DNA from: Dyadobacter jiangsuensis
Lineage (GTDB): Bacteria > Bacteroidota > Bacteroidia > Cytophagales > Spirosomataceae
Reading direction: 5' to 3'
Assembly: GCF_003014695.1 (NCBI RefSeq)
Contig: NZ_PYAS01000012.1
Location: 224,175-288,174 of the forward strand
Length of the DNA stretch: 64,000 bases
Below, one piece after another: positions 7,531 to 16,173 of this stretch. Each line of letters starts with the position of its first letter. Within the stretch, counting starts at the first letter, position 1. A program made the position numbers and the translations under genes. The notes under the pieces are model-generated. The model had not been told where the DNA came from. It saw only the letters and a list, made by a program, of their open reading frames with translations, and searched no databases.

Positions 7531-9111
7531 ATGCCCCAATTTGATTTTCTGATTATCGGTTCGGGAATTGCCGGACTTAGCTATGCAGCCAAATTAGCCC
7601 GCCATTTCGATGAATTGAAACAGGAAGTATCCATCGCCGTGATCACCAAGGTCCAGGCCGATGAAACCAACACCAAATATGCCCAGGGAGGCATTGCGGT
7701 AGTCTGGGCGGAGTCCGATTCGTTTGAAAAGCATATTCAGGACACGATGGATGCGGGGGATGAGGTCAATAAAAGGAATATTGTTGAAATCGTTGTGCGT
7801 GAAGCGCCGGAGCGCATCCAGGAGCTGATCGACTATGGTACCCGTTTTGATAAGGAAAAGGGGGGTGAATATGATTTAGCCAAAGAGGGCGGGCATTCCG
7901 ATCACCGGATTCTGCATTTCAAAGACATTACTGGAGCGGAAATTGAGCGGGCATTACTTGAAGAGGTGAACCGGCATAAAAGCATTCAGATTTTTACGCA
8001 TTATTACGCGGTCGAACTGATCACCCAGCACCATTTGGGCGAAACGGTGTACCGCTACCGGGAGGATATCAAATGCTTCGGCGCATACGTGCTGAACCGC
8101 CAGACGGGTGAAGTGGAGAAGTTTCTGGCTAAAACGACGCTGCTCGCAACCGGCGGCATCGGTAATATTTACCAAAGCACTACCAACCCGACAATCGCAA
8201 CTGGTGACGGCATTGCGATGGCTTACCGCGCGAAGGGTATTTGCGATAATATGGAATTCATCCAATTCCATCCCACAAGCTTTTACCAGCCGGGCCAGAA
8301 GCCGTCATTCCTGATTTCAGAGGCAGTTCGCGGTTTTGGAGGTATATTAAAAAGAGCGGATGGCAGCACATTCATGGAAAACTATGACAGCCGCCTCTCG
8401 CTTGCACCCCGCGACATCGTAGCCCGTGCTATTGACTCCGAAATGAAGAAAAACGGGGTCGATCACGTGTATCTCGACGTCCGCCATTGCGACTATGAAA
8501 AGTTTGTAGAGCATTTCCCGAACATCACCGAATACTGTCTGCAACAGGGTGTGGATGTGCGGAAGGATATGATTCCCGTCGTGCCGGCGCAGCATTATAT
8601 GTGCGGGGGGGTGCGCGTGAATGAGTGGGGCAAGACCAACATCGAATTTCTGTACGCGGTAGGGGAGTGCTCCTGCACGGGATTACATGGCTCCAACCGC
8701 CTCGCTTCCAATTCCCTGCTCGAAGCCGTTGTTTTCGGGCATCGCGCCTTCGAAAGCACCATCGAGCATTTCGAAAATGCAGTCACACCTGTTAACATTC
8801 CTGAATGGGACGACTCTGGTACCACGCATCCGGAAGAGCAGGTTTTGGTGACTGAAATGACCCGCGAGTTGAATAGTATCATGTCCAACTACGTCGGTAT
8901 CGTACGTACCGACCGCCGTTTGAAGCGTGCCTATGATCGCCTGGAACTTCTGCACCAGGAACACGAGGAACTGTACCGCGAATCAAAAGTGTCGGTGGCG
9001 ATATGTGAGCTGCGGAATATGATCTCGGTTTCGTACCTGATCATTAAAATGGCAATGGCCCGACGCGAGAACATCGGGCTGCATTACAATGCCGATCATG
9101 TGCATGCTTAG
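7531..9111 (+). CDS. nadB: L-aspartate oxidase NadB
   Basis: 526 residues; a flavoprotein that oxidises L-aspartate to iminoaspartate using oxygen or fumarate and hands it to NadA. The N-terminal dinucleotide fold DFLIIGSGIAGLSYAAKLA binds FAD. The succinate-dehydrogenase-like catalytic segments follow: EGGHSDHRILH, ATGGIGNIYQSTTNP, QFHPTSF, SEAVRGFGG, and the FAD-binding HGSNRLASNSLLEAVVFG with preceding cysteines GECSCTGLHG. The C-terminal helical domain is complete. Second gene of the nadAB operon. Its TAG at 9109-9111 overlaps the stop of the convergent haloperoxidase-like gene. Confidence 0.97.
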   Translation: MPQFDFLIIGSGIAGLSYAAKLARHFDELKQEVSIAVITKVQADETNTKYAQGGIAVVWAESDSFEKHIQDTMDAGDEVNKRNIVEIVVREAPERIQELIDYGTRFDKEKGGEYDLAKEGGHSDHRILHFKDITGAEIERALLEEVNRHKSIQIFTHYYAVELITQHHLGETVYRYREDIKCFGAYVLNRQTGEVEKFLAKTTLLATGGIGNIYQSTTNPTIATGDGIAMAYRAKGICDNMEFIQFHPTSFYQPGQKPSFLISEAVRGFGGILKRADGSTFMENYDSRLSLAPRDIVARAIDSEMKKNGVDHVYLDVRHCDYEKFVEHFPNITEYCLQQGVDVRKDMIPVVPAQHYMCGGVRVNEWGKTNIEFLYAVGECSCTGLHGSNRLASNSLLEAVVFGHRAFESTIEHFENAVTPVNIPEWDDSGTTHPEEQVLVTEMTRELNSIMSNYVGIVRTDRRLKRAYDRLELLHQEHEELYRESKVSVAICELRNMISVSYLIIKMAMARRENIGLHYNADHVHA

Positions 9112-10466
9112 CGCTTAGAGCTTTGTGCGAGCATATTCCGGCTACGGCGTGTTACGGCTCTTTGCCATACGTTTTCCCCTACTTTCTGGCCCAGGTGCGT
9201 CCCTTCTTCCACGCCGTCGCGGTAGTGGATACCGCCGTAAACCCGGCTGATGGACGCATCCCAATAGGCTTCTTCAAACGATTTGAAGGATTTGATGCCG
9301 TGCCCGTATTTTTTCTCCGTGGTATCCGTGAATGCCACATTACTTCCGATGAGGTGGGTGAGTACTGTCCCGCAGGCTGCTGAAATGGAGCTGTGACCGC
9401 TCACGTATTCGGGGAATGCGGGCGTTTCAAGGAATGGCCGCCAGTTAGGGTCCCAGTTGGCGTTGATCACCGTTTCGGGACGGATACGAACCGTGCGGTA
9501 TTTCTCATCCCAGCAGGCAATGAATGCGTCGTAAATAGAGAGCGCTCCCAGCGTATATGCTTCTACCGATTGCATCAGGTCCAGCTTTTTGTCCGTAGCA
9601 ACGGTTCGCACGATCGCCATCCAGTGGCCGGCTGGCGTCATTTTTTTATTGGCAAACATGGCGTGTCCCACCACGTTGGTCACAAATGCGTTATCATCCC
9701 AGAAATAGGCCGTCGCTTTCTGCTCTTCGGTGAGGTTGTTGCCGGTGTTGTAAACTTCCATCGCGAGCTGCATGAACTTGCTGTTTTTGGCAAGGTCGTA
9801 AGCTGCCGGCGGCGGACAGCGGAACTGGGTCACTGAGTCGAGCGCGAACGTTCTGACGGTGTTCCACATGGGCTCGCAAGCGTCGGCATATGCAGGCGGC
9901 GTAGGTACCCACGTGCCGGGTTTATTGGTTACCGTATAGCGATATCCGCGTATCTCTTTATAATGGTCTTTGGCCGAATATGCCAGTACCGCTTTCGCTA
10001 CCGTATCACCGTATGCGATGGAGCGTTCATATACGTCTTCGGGAATGCCCATTTCCTGGAATTTCTTGAAAAGCCCCTTTTCATAGTCATCCCACATATT
10101 GCCCGAGAAGGTGAGTGTCCTGCCGACGACCGTAAACGCCTTGATGCTCGCAAGGGGAAAGCAATAGGCGAGCGTGGTATCCGGCCTTGGCGGTGTTTTG
10201 AATTTAACTAGCTGGTTACCAAGTGATTGGTATTCCTTGTTGCCGGGCGAAAGTGCCTCGTAGGCTGCAAGAAACGAATAGCCATATATGCGGCTGGCGA
10301 CTGGCGGCTTAAATATGTCGTGAATGATCACGTCCGTAAGATGCGTCGCGGTCTCATGGAAAAGCTGGGGATCGGCTGCTTTCGCATTGTACTCGTTGGG
10401 CGAAGACTCTTTTTTACACCCATATAAGAAGCAAACAAGCAGGAGGGAGAGTAAAGGAAACTTCAT
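9108..10466 (-). CDS. Vanadium-dependent haloperoxidase / PAP2-superfamily lipoprotein (copy 1)
   Basis: 452 residues. The signal MKFPLLSLLLVCFLYGC ends in a lipobox with Cys17, so it is probably a membrane-anchored lipoprotein outside the cytoplasm. The PAP2/haloperoxidase signature is complete: KYRTVRIRPE (K-x6-RP, about residue 322), SGHSSIS (about 356) and SRVYGGIHYRD (S-R-x5-H, about 406-416). These residues bind vanadate in haloperoxidases or phosphate in acid phosphatases. The N-terminal helical half (LTDVIIHDIFKPPVASRIYGYS) is shared with the second copy at 19544-20878. Which reaction it runs, halide oxidation or dephosphorylation, cannot be read from sequence. It is oriented away from the susCD locus. 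Confidence 0.85.
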   Translation of the reverse strand: MKFPLLSLLLVCFLYGCKKESSPNEYNAKAADPQLFHETATHLTDVIIHDIFKPPVASRIYGYSFLAAYEALSPGNKEYQSLGNQLVKFKTPPRPDTTLAYCFPLASIKAFTVVGRTLTFSGNMWDDYEKGLFKKFQEMGIPEDVYERSIAYGDTVAKAVLAYSAKDHYKEIRGYRYTVTNKPGTWVPTPPAYADACEPMWNTVRTFALDSVTQFRCPPPAAYDLAKNSKFMQLAMEVYNTGNNLTEEQKATAYFWDDNAFVTNVVGHAMFANKKMTPAGHWMAIVRTVATDKKLDLMQSVEAYTLGALSIYDAFIACWDEKYRTVRIRPETVINANWDPNWRPFLETPAFPEYVSGHSSISAACGTVLTHLIGSNVAFTDTTEKKYGHGIKSFKSFEEAYWDASISRVYGGIHYRDGVEEGTHLGQKVGENVWQRAVTRRSRNMLAQSSKR

Positions 10467-10975
10467 TCGATTTTGATGGGAAATTTGTAACTGGAAACGT
10501 CTACGAATATAGCAAGAAATGAGAATTTGGCGATAATAATGTACAAAAGAGTGATTTATTGTAACTTATATATCACTAATTCATAAAAATTGTTCGATTG
10601 ATGCTAATATTTATTGTTATTTTTTAAGAATGCATATTCATTAATCGGGAAACCTTTTTTTTGTTAAAAAATTGATATCTTTTTGTACAATCAAACGAGT
10701 ATATAAAATCTGATGGTACTTCTTCTACAAACAACAGGAGTATCCATATAAGATTGTGTATGATATACACTGTTTGATATCCTGAACTCTGTTCGATGAA
10801 AGTACTCACCCTTATCACTAAAATTGCTGTATGTAAAAAATTTTCCTGTCTACACTTTTTCTGACTCGCTACGGCAGATTTTCGGAATGGAAATCACCGT
10901 CTGACGCTACGTTCCGTGCTTATACGGTTAAGCAAACATTCTTACTACAACATTTTTTAATCTAACTATTAATCT
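10467..10975. other. AT-rich divergent intergenic region before susC
   Basis: 509 bp between the divergent haloperoxidase-like gene and susC. It is clearly more AT-rich than the flanking genes, especially 10540-10690. It must hold the promoter and leader of the susC operon and that of the minus-strand gene. I find no exact TAnnTTTG box, only TATCTTTTTG-like sequence near 10675 and, for the minus strand, a near match (TATATTCG, complement of 10504-10511). A 64-codon minus-strand frame at 10624-10818 has no recognisable features and is not called. Confidence 0.5.
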
Positions 10976-13900
10976 ATGAGATTTTCTACTGGATGGACGC
11001 CTCGTGCTGTATCACGAAGTGTTTTTTCTCTTTGTCTGGCCCTGGTGACGGTCATGGGTGCATTCGCCCAGAATACCATCAAGGGTAAGATCAAAGATGA
11101 ACAGGGACAGCCGCTGCCTGGTGTGAGCGTTGTCGTGAAGGGAACCACCGCGGGTACAGTGACCGACAATGAAGGGCTTTACACCGTGAATGCCGAGAAA
11201 AACGGCACGCTCGTGTTCTCATTCATCGGTTACCTCACGCAGGAGATCCCCGTAGGCGGCAAAAGCATTCTCGATGTGATCCTGCTGGCTGATACAAAAG
11301 CACTGGAAGAAGTAGTCGTGGTAGGTTATGGTACCGCCAAAAAGGCGACCCTTACCGGCTCGGTTACTGCTGTAAAAGGTGCAGAACTTCAGAAAGCACC
11401 TGCTGCCAACTTATCCAACACGCTGGGCGGTCGTTTGCCCGGTATTTCCGCGGTACAATCCAGCGGTGAGCCTGGTTATGACGGCTCCGCGATCCGTATC
11501 CGTGGTACCAACTCATTGGGTAACAGCAACGCACTGATCGTTGTGGACGGTGTTCCTAACCGTTCCGGTGGTCTCGACCGTATCAACCCTGCCGACATCG
11601 AAAGTATTTCAGTACTGAAAGATGCGGCTGCGGCTATTTATGGTTCGCGTGCAGGTAACGGGGTTATCCTGATTACCACCAAACGCGGTAAATCGGGTAA
11701 GCCACAACTTTCTTATGACATGAACCTGGGTGTGTCGCAGCCTACGCGTACGCCTGAAATGTCGAATGCAGCTGAATACGCAACAATCCGTAACGAATTG
11801 CAGATCTATGATAACCTGCCCGTAGGACAGTGGCAAGGTGCATTGCAAGGTTTCAACACCAACGGATCTTATACCAGAACTGACAACGGAAACGTGGTCA
11901 ATGCTGTGTTTACACCGGACGATATGAAGAAATTCCGTGACGGTTCTGATCCTTTCCTGCACCCGAATACAGACTGGTATGGTTCGGTAATTCGTAAATG
12001 GGCTCCACAGCAGCGCCATAACCTGCAATTGACAGGTGGTAGCGAGAATGTGAAATACCTTGCTTCGATCGGCCACATCAATCAGGATGGTTACTACGTG
12101 AATTCAGCGACCGGTTACAAGCAATATGATATGCGTATCAACCTCGATACGAAAATCAATAAGTATGTTACCGCAAACTTGGGCCTTACGCTTCGCGAAG
12201 AGTTCCGCCACTTCCCAAGCGGTGGTAACAGCGCTGGTGCTATTTTCCGGATGTTGATGCGTGGTAAGCCTACCGAAATCGCAATCTGGCCGGACGGACG
12301 TCCAGGTCCCGATATCGAAAACGGTCAGAACCCGGCGGTTATCACCACCAACACAACAGGTTATAACAACGACAAGAGAGATTATATCCAAACCAACGGT
12401 GGTCTGGAAATCCTGATTCCGGGCGTTCCGGGATTGAAAGTCAACGCGATGGCTGCGATCGATAAGCAAATGCGTCGTCAGAAAAACTTTGAAACTCCCT
12501 GGACGCTATATTTCTGGGACAAAAAGACTTACGAAGCAGATGGCAAAACGCCATTCCTGACTGGAACTGTGCGTTCGACGTTCAAAGACCCGCGTTTGAG
12601 AGAAAGCTCCTCACAAGAATTATCCATTCAGCTGACTGGCCAGGTATCTTACGAAAAATCAATTGACGGCCATAACTTCAACGTAATGGCAGGTATGCAG
12701 CGTGAGAAAGTAGACGGAGATGGTTTCTATGCGTTCCGTCGCTACTTTATTTCGCCTGTTGTTGATCAGTTGTTCGCTGGTGGGACTGCCGAGCAGGACA
12801 TTAGCAACTTCGACCTTTTCAAAAGAGCCCGTTTCAGTTACTATGGCCGTGCCGGTTACAACTACAAGGAGAAATACCTCGCAGAATTTCTGTGGCGTAA
12901 GGATTACTCATGGGTATTCCCTCCGGAAGGCCGCTCCGGATTCTTCCCTGGGGTATCTGCCGGATGGCGTATTTCGGAAGAAGGCTTCTGGAAAAACAAC
13001 ATTTCGCGCTACGTGAACAACGTGAAACTGCGCGGTTCATGGGGACAAATGGGTGCTGAACCTTACTTCCTTGGAACTGAGACTTTGGCAGAATATCAAT
13101 ATCTTTCTACCATGGGCTTTGGTAGCTATATTATCGGTGACCAGGTTTCCAAAACATTGCTTGAAAGCCGTGTTGCTAACCCGACCTTCACATGGGAAGT
13201 TGCAAATAACTCGAACATTGGTATCGAGGGTACATTGTTTAACGACAAGCTAGCATTTGAATTCGATTACTTCGTGAACAATCGTTCGAAGATCCTGATT
13301 CCAAAAACAGGTTCTACACCATCATCGGCGGGTATCGACGGCAAGCTTCCTCCCCAAAACCTGGGTAAACTGCAAAACAAAGGATGGGAGTTCAAGCTGA
13401 GCTACGACGGCAATGCAGGCGACTTCACTTACTCTGTGAGTGTGAATGGTGGTTATGCCAAAAACAAAATCAAGTACTGGGATGAAGTTCCGGGAGCTCC
13501 TTCTTATCAGCGCTCAACCGGCATGCCTTACGGATCATTCCTGGTATACCAATTCGATGGTGTGTTCAAGAGCCAAGAGGAAATCGACGCTAAAACGCTC
13601 GATTACGGCCCTATCACAGGTAACCTGCGCCCAGGCGACATGAAGTTCAAAGATGTGAACGGCGACGGCAAAATCAGTGCTGACGACCGTATCCGTACCG
13701 AGAAAGTATCTCGTCCATGGTTCACAGGCGGTGCTTCGATCAACCTCGGTTACAAACAATTCGATTTGGCGATGTTGTTCCAGGGAGCACTGGGAGGTCT
13801 TCAGATCGTAGGTCTGACAGAATCGGGTGATATCGGTAACTACCTGAAATATGACTTCGACCACCGTTGGACAATCGATAACCCAACCGACAAATACCCA

Positions 13901-14194
13901 CGTTTGACCAACCGTAACAACCGTTACTACACCAACACAGGTCAGGCAGGTATCAACAACTACTTCCTGAAAAGCAACAACTACCTGCGTTTGAAAAACA
14001 TCGAAATCGGGTATAACCTGCCATCAGAAATCGGTTCGAAAATCGGTTTGAGCAACCTGAGAGTCTATGTAAACGGATTGAACCTGCTGACTTTCGACAA
14101 AATCAAAGTCTGGGATCCGGAAGCGACTACCAACAGTGGTCAGTACTATCCGCAATCAAGAGTTGTCAGCGCAGGTGTACGTCTAGCATTTTAA
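10976..14194 (+). CDS. SusC/RagA-family TonB-linked outer-membrane transporter
   Basis: 1072 residues. Signal peptide to about residue 32 (ending GAFAQ), then a carboxypeptidase-like regulatory domain (KGKIKDEQGQPLPGVSVVVK, FSFIGYLTQEI) to about 110, the TonB-box-like EEVVVVGYGTAKK, a plug domain with the SusC hallmarks RIRGTNSLGNSNALIVVDGV and SVLKDAAAAIYGSRAGNGVIL, and a long beta-barrel ending SAGVRLAF. It imports a substrate captured by its SusD partner 12 bp downstream, powered by TonB. The substrate is unknown; no glycoside hydrolase is adjacent, and no anti-sigma/ECF pair flanks it. Downstream FG-GAP and haloperoxidase-like genes suggest an unusual locus. Confidence 0.95.
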   Translation: MRFSTGWTPRAVSRSVFSLCLALVTVMGAFAQNTIKGKIKDEQGQPLPGVSVVVKGTTAGTVTDNEGLYTVNAEKNGTLVFSFIGYLTQEIPVGGKSILDVILLADTKALEEVVVVGYGTAKKATLTGSVTAVKGAELQKAPAANLSNTLGGRLPGISAVQSSGEPGYDGSAIRIRGTNSLGNSNALIVVDGVPNRSGGLDRINPADIESISVLKDAAAAIYGSRAGNGVILITTKRGKSGKPQLSYDMNLGVSQPTRTPEMSNAAEYATIRNELQIYDNLPVGQWQGALQGFNTNGSYTRTDNGNVVNAVFTPDDMKKFRDGSDPFLHPNTDWYGSVIRKWAPQQRHNLQLTGGSENVKYLASIGHINQDGYYVNSATGYKQYDMRINLDTKINKYVTANLGLTLREEFRHFPSGGNSAGAIFRMLMRGKPTEIAIWPDGRPGPDIENGQNPAVITTNTTGYNNDKRDYIQTNGGLEILIPGVPGLKVNAMAAIDKQMRRQKNFETPWTLYFWDKKTYEADGKTPFLTGTVRSTFKDPRLRESSSQELSIQLTGQVSYEKSIDGHNFNVMAGMQREKVDGDGFYAFRRYFISPVVDQLFAGGTAEQDISNFDLFKRARFSYYGRAGYNYKEKYLAEFLWRKDYSWVFPPEGRSGFFPGVSAGWRISEEGFWKNNISRYVNNVKLRGSWGQMGAEPYFLGTETLAEYQYLSTMGFGSYIIGDQVSKTLLESRVANPTFTWEVANNSNIGIEGTLFNDKLAFEFDYFVNNRSKILIPKTGSTPSSAGIDGKLPPQNLGKLQNKGWEFKLSYDGNAGDFTYSVSVNGGYAKNKIKYWDEVPGAPSYQRSTGMPYGSFLVYQFDGVFKSQEEIDAKTLDYGPITGNLRPGDMKFKDVNGDGKISADDRIRTEKVSRPWFTGGASINLGYKQFDLAMLFQGALGGLQIVGLTESGDIGNYLKYDFDHRWTIDNPTDKYPRLTNRNNRYYTNTGQAGINNYFLKSNNYLRLKNIEIGYNLPSEIGSKIGLSNLRVYVNGLNLLTFDKIKVWDPEATTNSGQYYPQSRVVSAGVRLAF

Positions 14195-14206
14195 CGAATC
14201 AGAAAT

Positions 14207-16081
14207 ATGAAATTGACATATAAGTTTTTATTGGTTGCTGCACTGATGACGGGAGGCTTGTCATCATGCGACACTGATTTCCTGGATGTAACGCCGCCAA
14301 CCGAGATCCCGGGTGATGCCGTGTGGGGCGACGGTGCATTGTCAGAAGGTTTTGTGACAGGTATCTACGCCGGTTTGCAGCAGGGTGGTTTCAGCGAGCA
14401 AATGCTTGCTTCCCTGACCGACGAAGCAGTATTTACCCACACGGGCCGTAACATTAACACTGTAAACGAAGGTAGTTTGAGCCCCTCCAACCTCGGTTGG
14501 GTGGATGCTACCTACGGTTGGAGCCAGATGTACCAATACATTCGTGCTTCAAACCTCGCCATTTCTAAACTGGCTACTGCGACATTTACGGATGAAACAT
14601 TGAAGGCACGCCTCAAGGGAGAAGCTTATTTCATGCGCGCTTACTACTATCAGCAGTTGGTACGCTACTACGGTAGTGTGCCTGTGATCAAGAAAGTGTA
14701 TGCCCTGAACGAAGATTATTCCGTAGCGCGCGGCACTTTCGACGAGTGTGTGAAGCAGATTGTAAGCGATGCCGACAGTGCGGCTTTGTTGCTGGACGGC
14801 AAAAACCCTGCGAAGGGCCGCGCTACTAAAACTGCTGCGCTCGCATTGAAGGCCCGTGTATTGTTGTACGCTGCCAGCGACTTACACGACATTCCGACTG
14901 CCAAGGCAAAATCTTCGGTGATCGCCGATTTCCCGAATCCCGAATTCCTCGGATACACTTCGGGTGACCGTAAAGCTCGCTGGGCAGCAGCACAAGCTGC
15001 TGCGAAAGCTGCTTTGGACGCAAGCGGAAGCGGTTATAAGCTGAACCTGACTGCGCCTGTAACTGCGGAACAAGGTCGTCTTAACTACATCTCGTTGGCC
15101 ATGGCCGGCGCCAGTGCCGACAAATCCCTGGATGCTTCTGCGAACGATATCATTTTCGGACGCTATTTCACACCAAGCCAAAACGAAGGTGCGCGCCAGA
15201 CGGGTTTGAACAACGGTCCTAACGGCTACCACAACTGGGCTGGTAATACGCCGATCGGAACGCTGGTGGATGACTATGAAATGATGGATGGTACCCCATT
15301 CTCATGGACTAACCCTACGCACAAGGCGAGCCCGTACGTGAACCGTGACCCACGTTTCTATGCAACTGTGATGTATGACGGTGCCAACTGGAAACCACGC
15401 CCTTCCGATGCGAAAGACCCTGCTAACCAGATCCAGACAGGTGCATATGACCTTCTGGACGACAAAGGAGCGTTGATCAACCGTAAAGGATTGGATACCC
15501 GCAGCAGCTCAATCGAAGACTGGAACGGAAGCCGCACCGGCTATTACATGCGTAAGTTCATCGATCCAAACCCTACATTGTATGACAACACGGATCGTCA
15601 GAACATTCCATGGCCTTTCTTCCGTGCAACTGAAAACGTGTTCAACTACATCGAGGCAAGCATTGAATTAGGTGAAGAAGCCGTTGCATTGGAATGGCTG
15701 AACAAGATCCGTTTCCGCGCTGGTATGCCTGCATTGAAAGTGTCGGGTGCTGCTTTGAAAGAAGCTTACCGTCATGAGAAACGTATTGAGATGGCCTACG
15801 AAGAGCAGCGTTACCACGATGCACGCCGCTGGATGGTTGCTCCGACTACTTTGGGACGCTCTTTGCAGTATATCAACGTAATCGGTAAGTTCAAGGCTGG
15901 TAAGTCGATGAAGGAGCCATATCACTACGATCCAACGGTTTACGATTACACTTATACTCCGGTAGAAGAGAAATCGCACGAAAACCGTACGTGGGTAGAT
16001 AAAATGTACTTCCGTCCGTTCAGCCGCGACGAAATCAACCGTAATGCAAAACTGGTACAAAACCCAGGTTACGATAAATAG
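14207..16081 (+). CDS. SusD/RagB-family surface lipoprotein
   Basis: 624 residues. The signal MKLTYKFLLVAALMTGGLSSC gives a lipobox with Cys21, followed by DTDFLDVTPPTE, the usual start of mature SusD proteins. TPR-like helical segments (GEAYFMRAYYYQQLVRYYG, ALALKARVLLYAASDLHD) and the C-terminal SusD signature (ASIELGEEAVALEWLNKIRFRAGMP, RHEKRIEMAYEEQRYHDARRW) are all present. It would be the extracellular lid that binds substrate over the SusC barrel. The 12-bp gap from susC indicates one transcript. A terminator hairpin follows at 16108-16146, so expression of the next genes may be lower or separately driven. Confidence 0.95.
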   Translation: MKLTYKFLLVAALMTGGLSSCDTDFLDVTPPTEIPGDAVWGDGALSEGFVTGIYAGLQQGGFSEQMLASLTDEAVFTHTGRNINTVNEGSLSPSNLGWVDATYGWSQMYQYIRASNLAISKLATATFTDETLKARLKGEAYFMRAYYYQQLVRYYGSVPVIKKVYALNEDYSVARGTFDECVKQIVSDADSAALLLDGKNPAKGRATKTAALALKARVLLYAASDLHDIPTAKAKSSVIADFPNPEFLGYTSGDRKARWAAAQAAAKAALDASGSGYKLNLTAPVTAEQGRLNYISLAMAGASADKSLDASANDIIFGRYFTPSQNEGARQTGLNNGPNGYHNWAGNTPIGTLVDDYEMMDGTPFSWTNPTHKASPYVNRDPRFYATVMYDGANWKPRPSDAKDPANQIQTGAYDLLDDKGALINRKGLDTRSSSIEDWNGSRTGYYMRKFIDPNPTLYDNTDRQNIPWPFFRATENVFNYIEASIELGEEAVALEWLNKIRFRAGMPALKVSGAALKEAYRHEKRIEMAYEEQRYHDARRWMVAPTTLGRSLQYINVIGKFKAGKSMKEPYHYDPTVYDYTYTPVEEKSHENRTWVDKMYFRPFSRDEINRNAKLVQNPGYDK

Positions 16082-16107
16082 TTATATTTTATTGACTAAT
16101 TTTACTG

Positions 16108-16146
16108 AAACTATGCCTTGGCTTACAAGGCATAGTTTCTTTTTTT
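16108..16146 (+). terminator. Hairpin terminator after susD
   Basis: AAACTATGCCTTG pairs with CAAGGCATAGTTT around a 5-base loop (16108-16138), followed by a T-run (CTTTTTTT). It lies between susD and the FG-GAP gene, only 28 bp before the latter's ATG, so it could act as an attenuator rather than a full stop. Confidence 0.8.
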
Positions 16147-16173
16147 ACTCCTTCAAAACTCTTCATTCCTGTC

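Noticed and set aside
10624..10818. 64-codon minus-strand frame before susC
   Set aside because: AT-rich, no homology I recognise, no promoter or partner; likely chance in low-GC leader.
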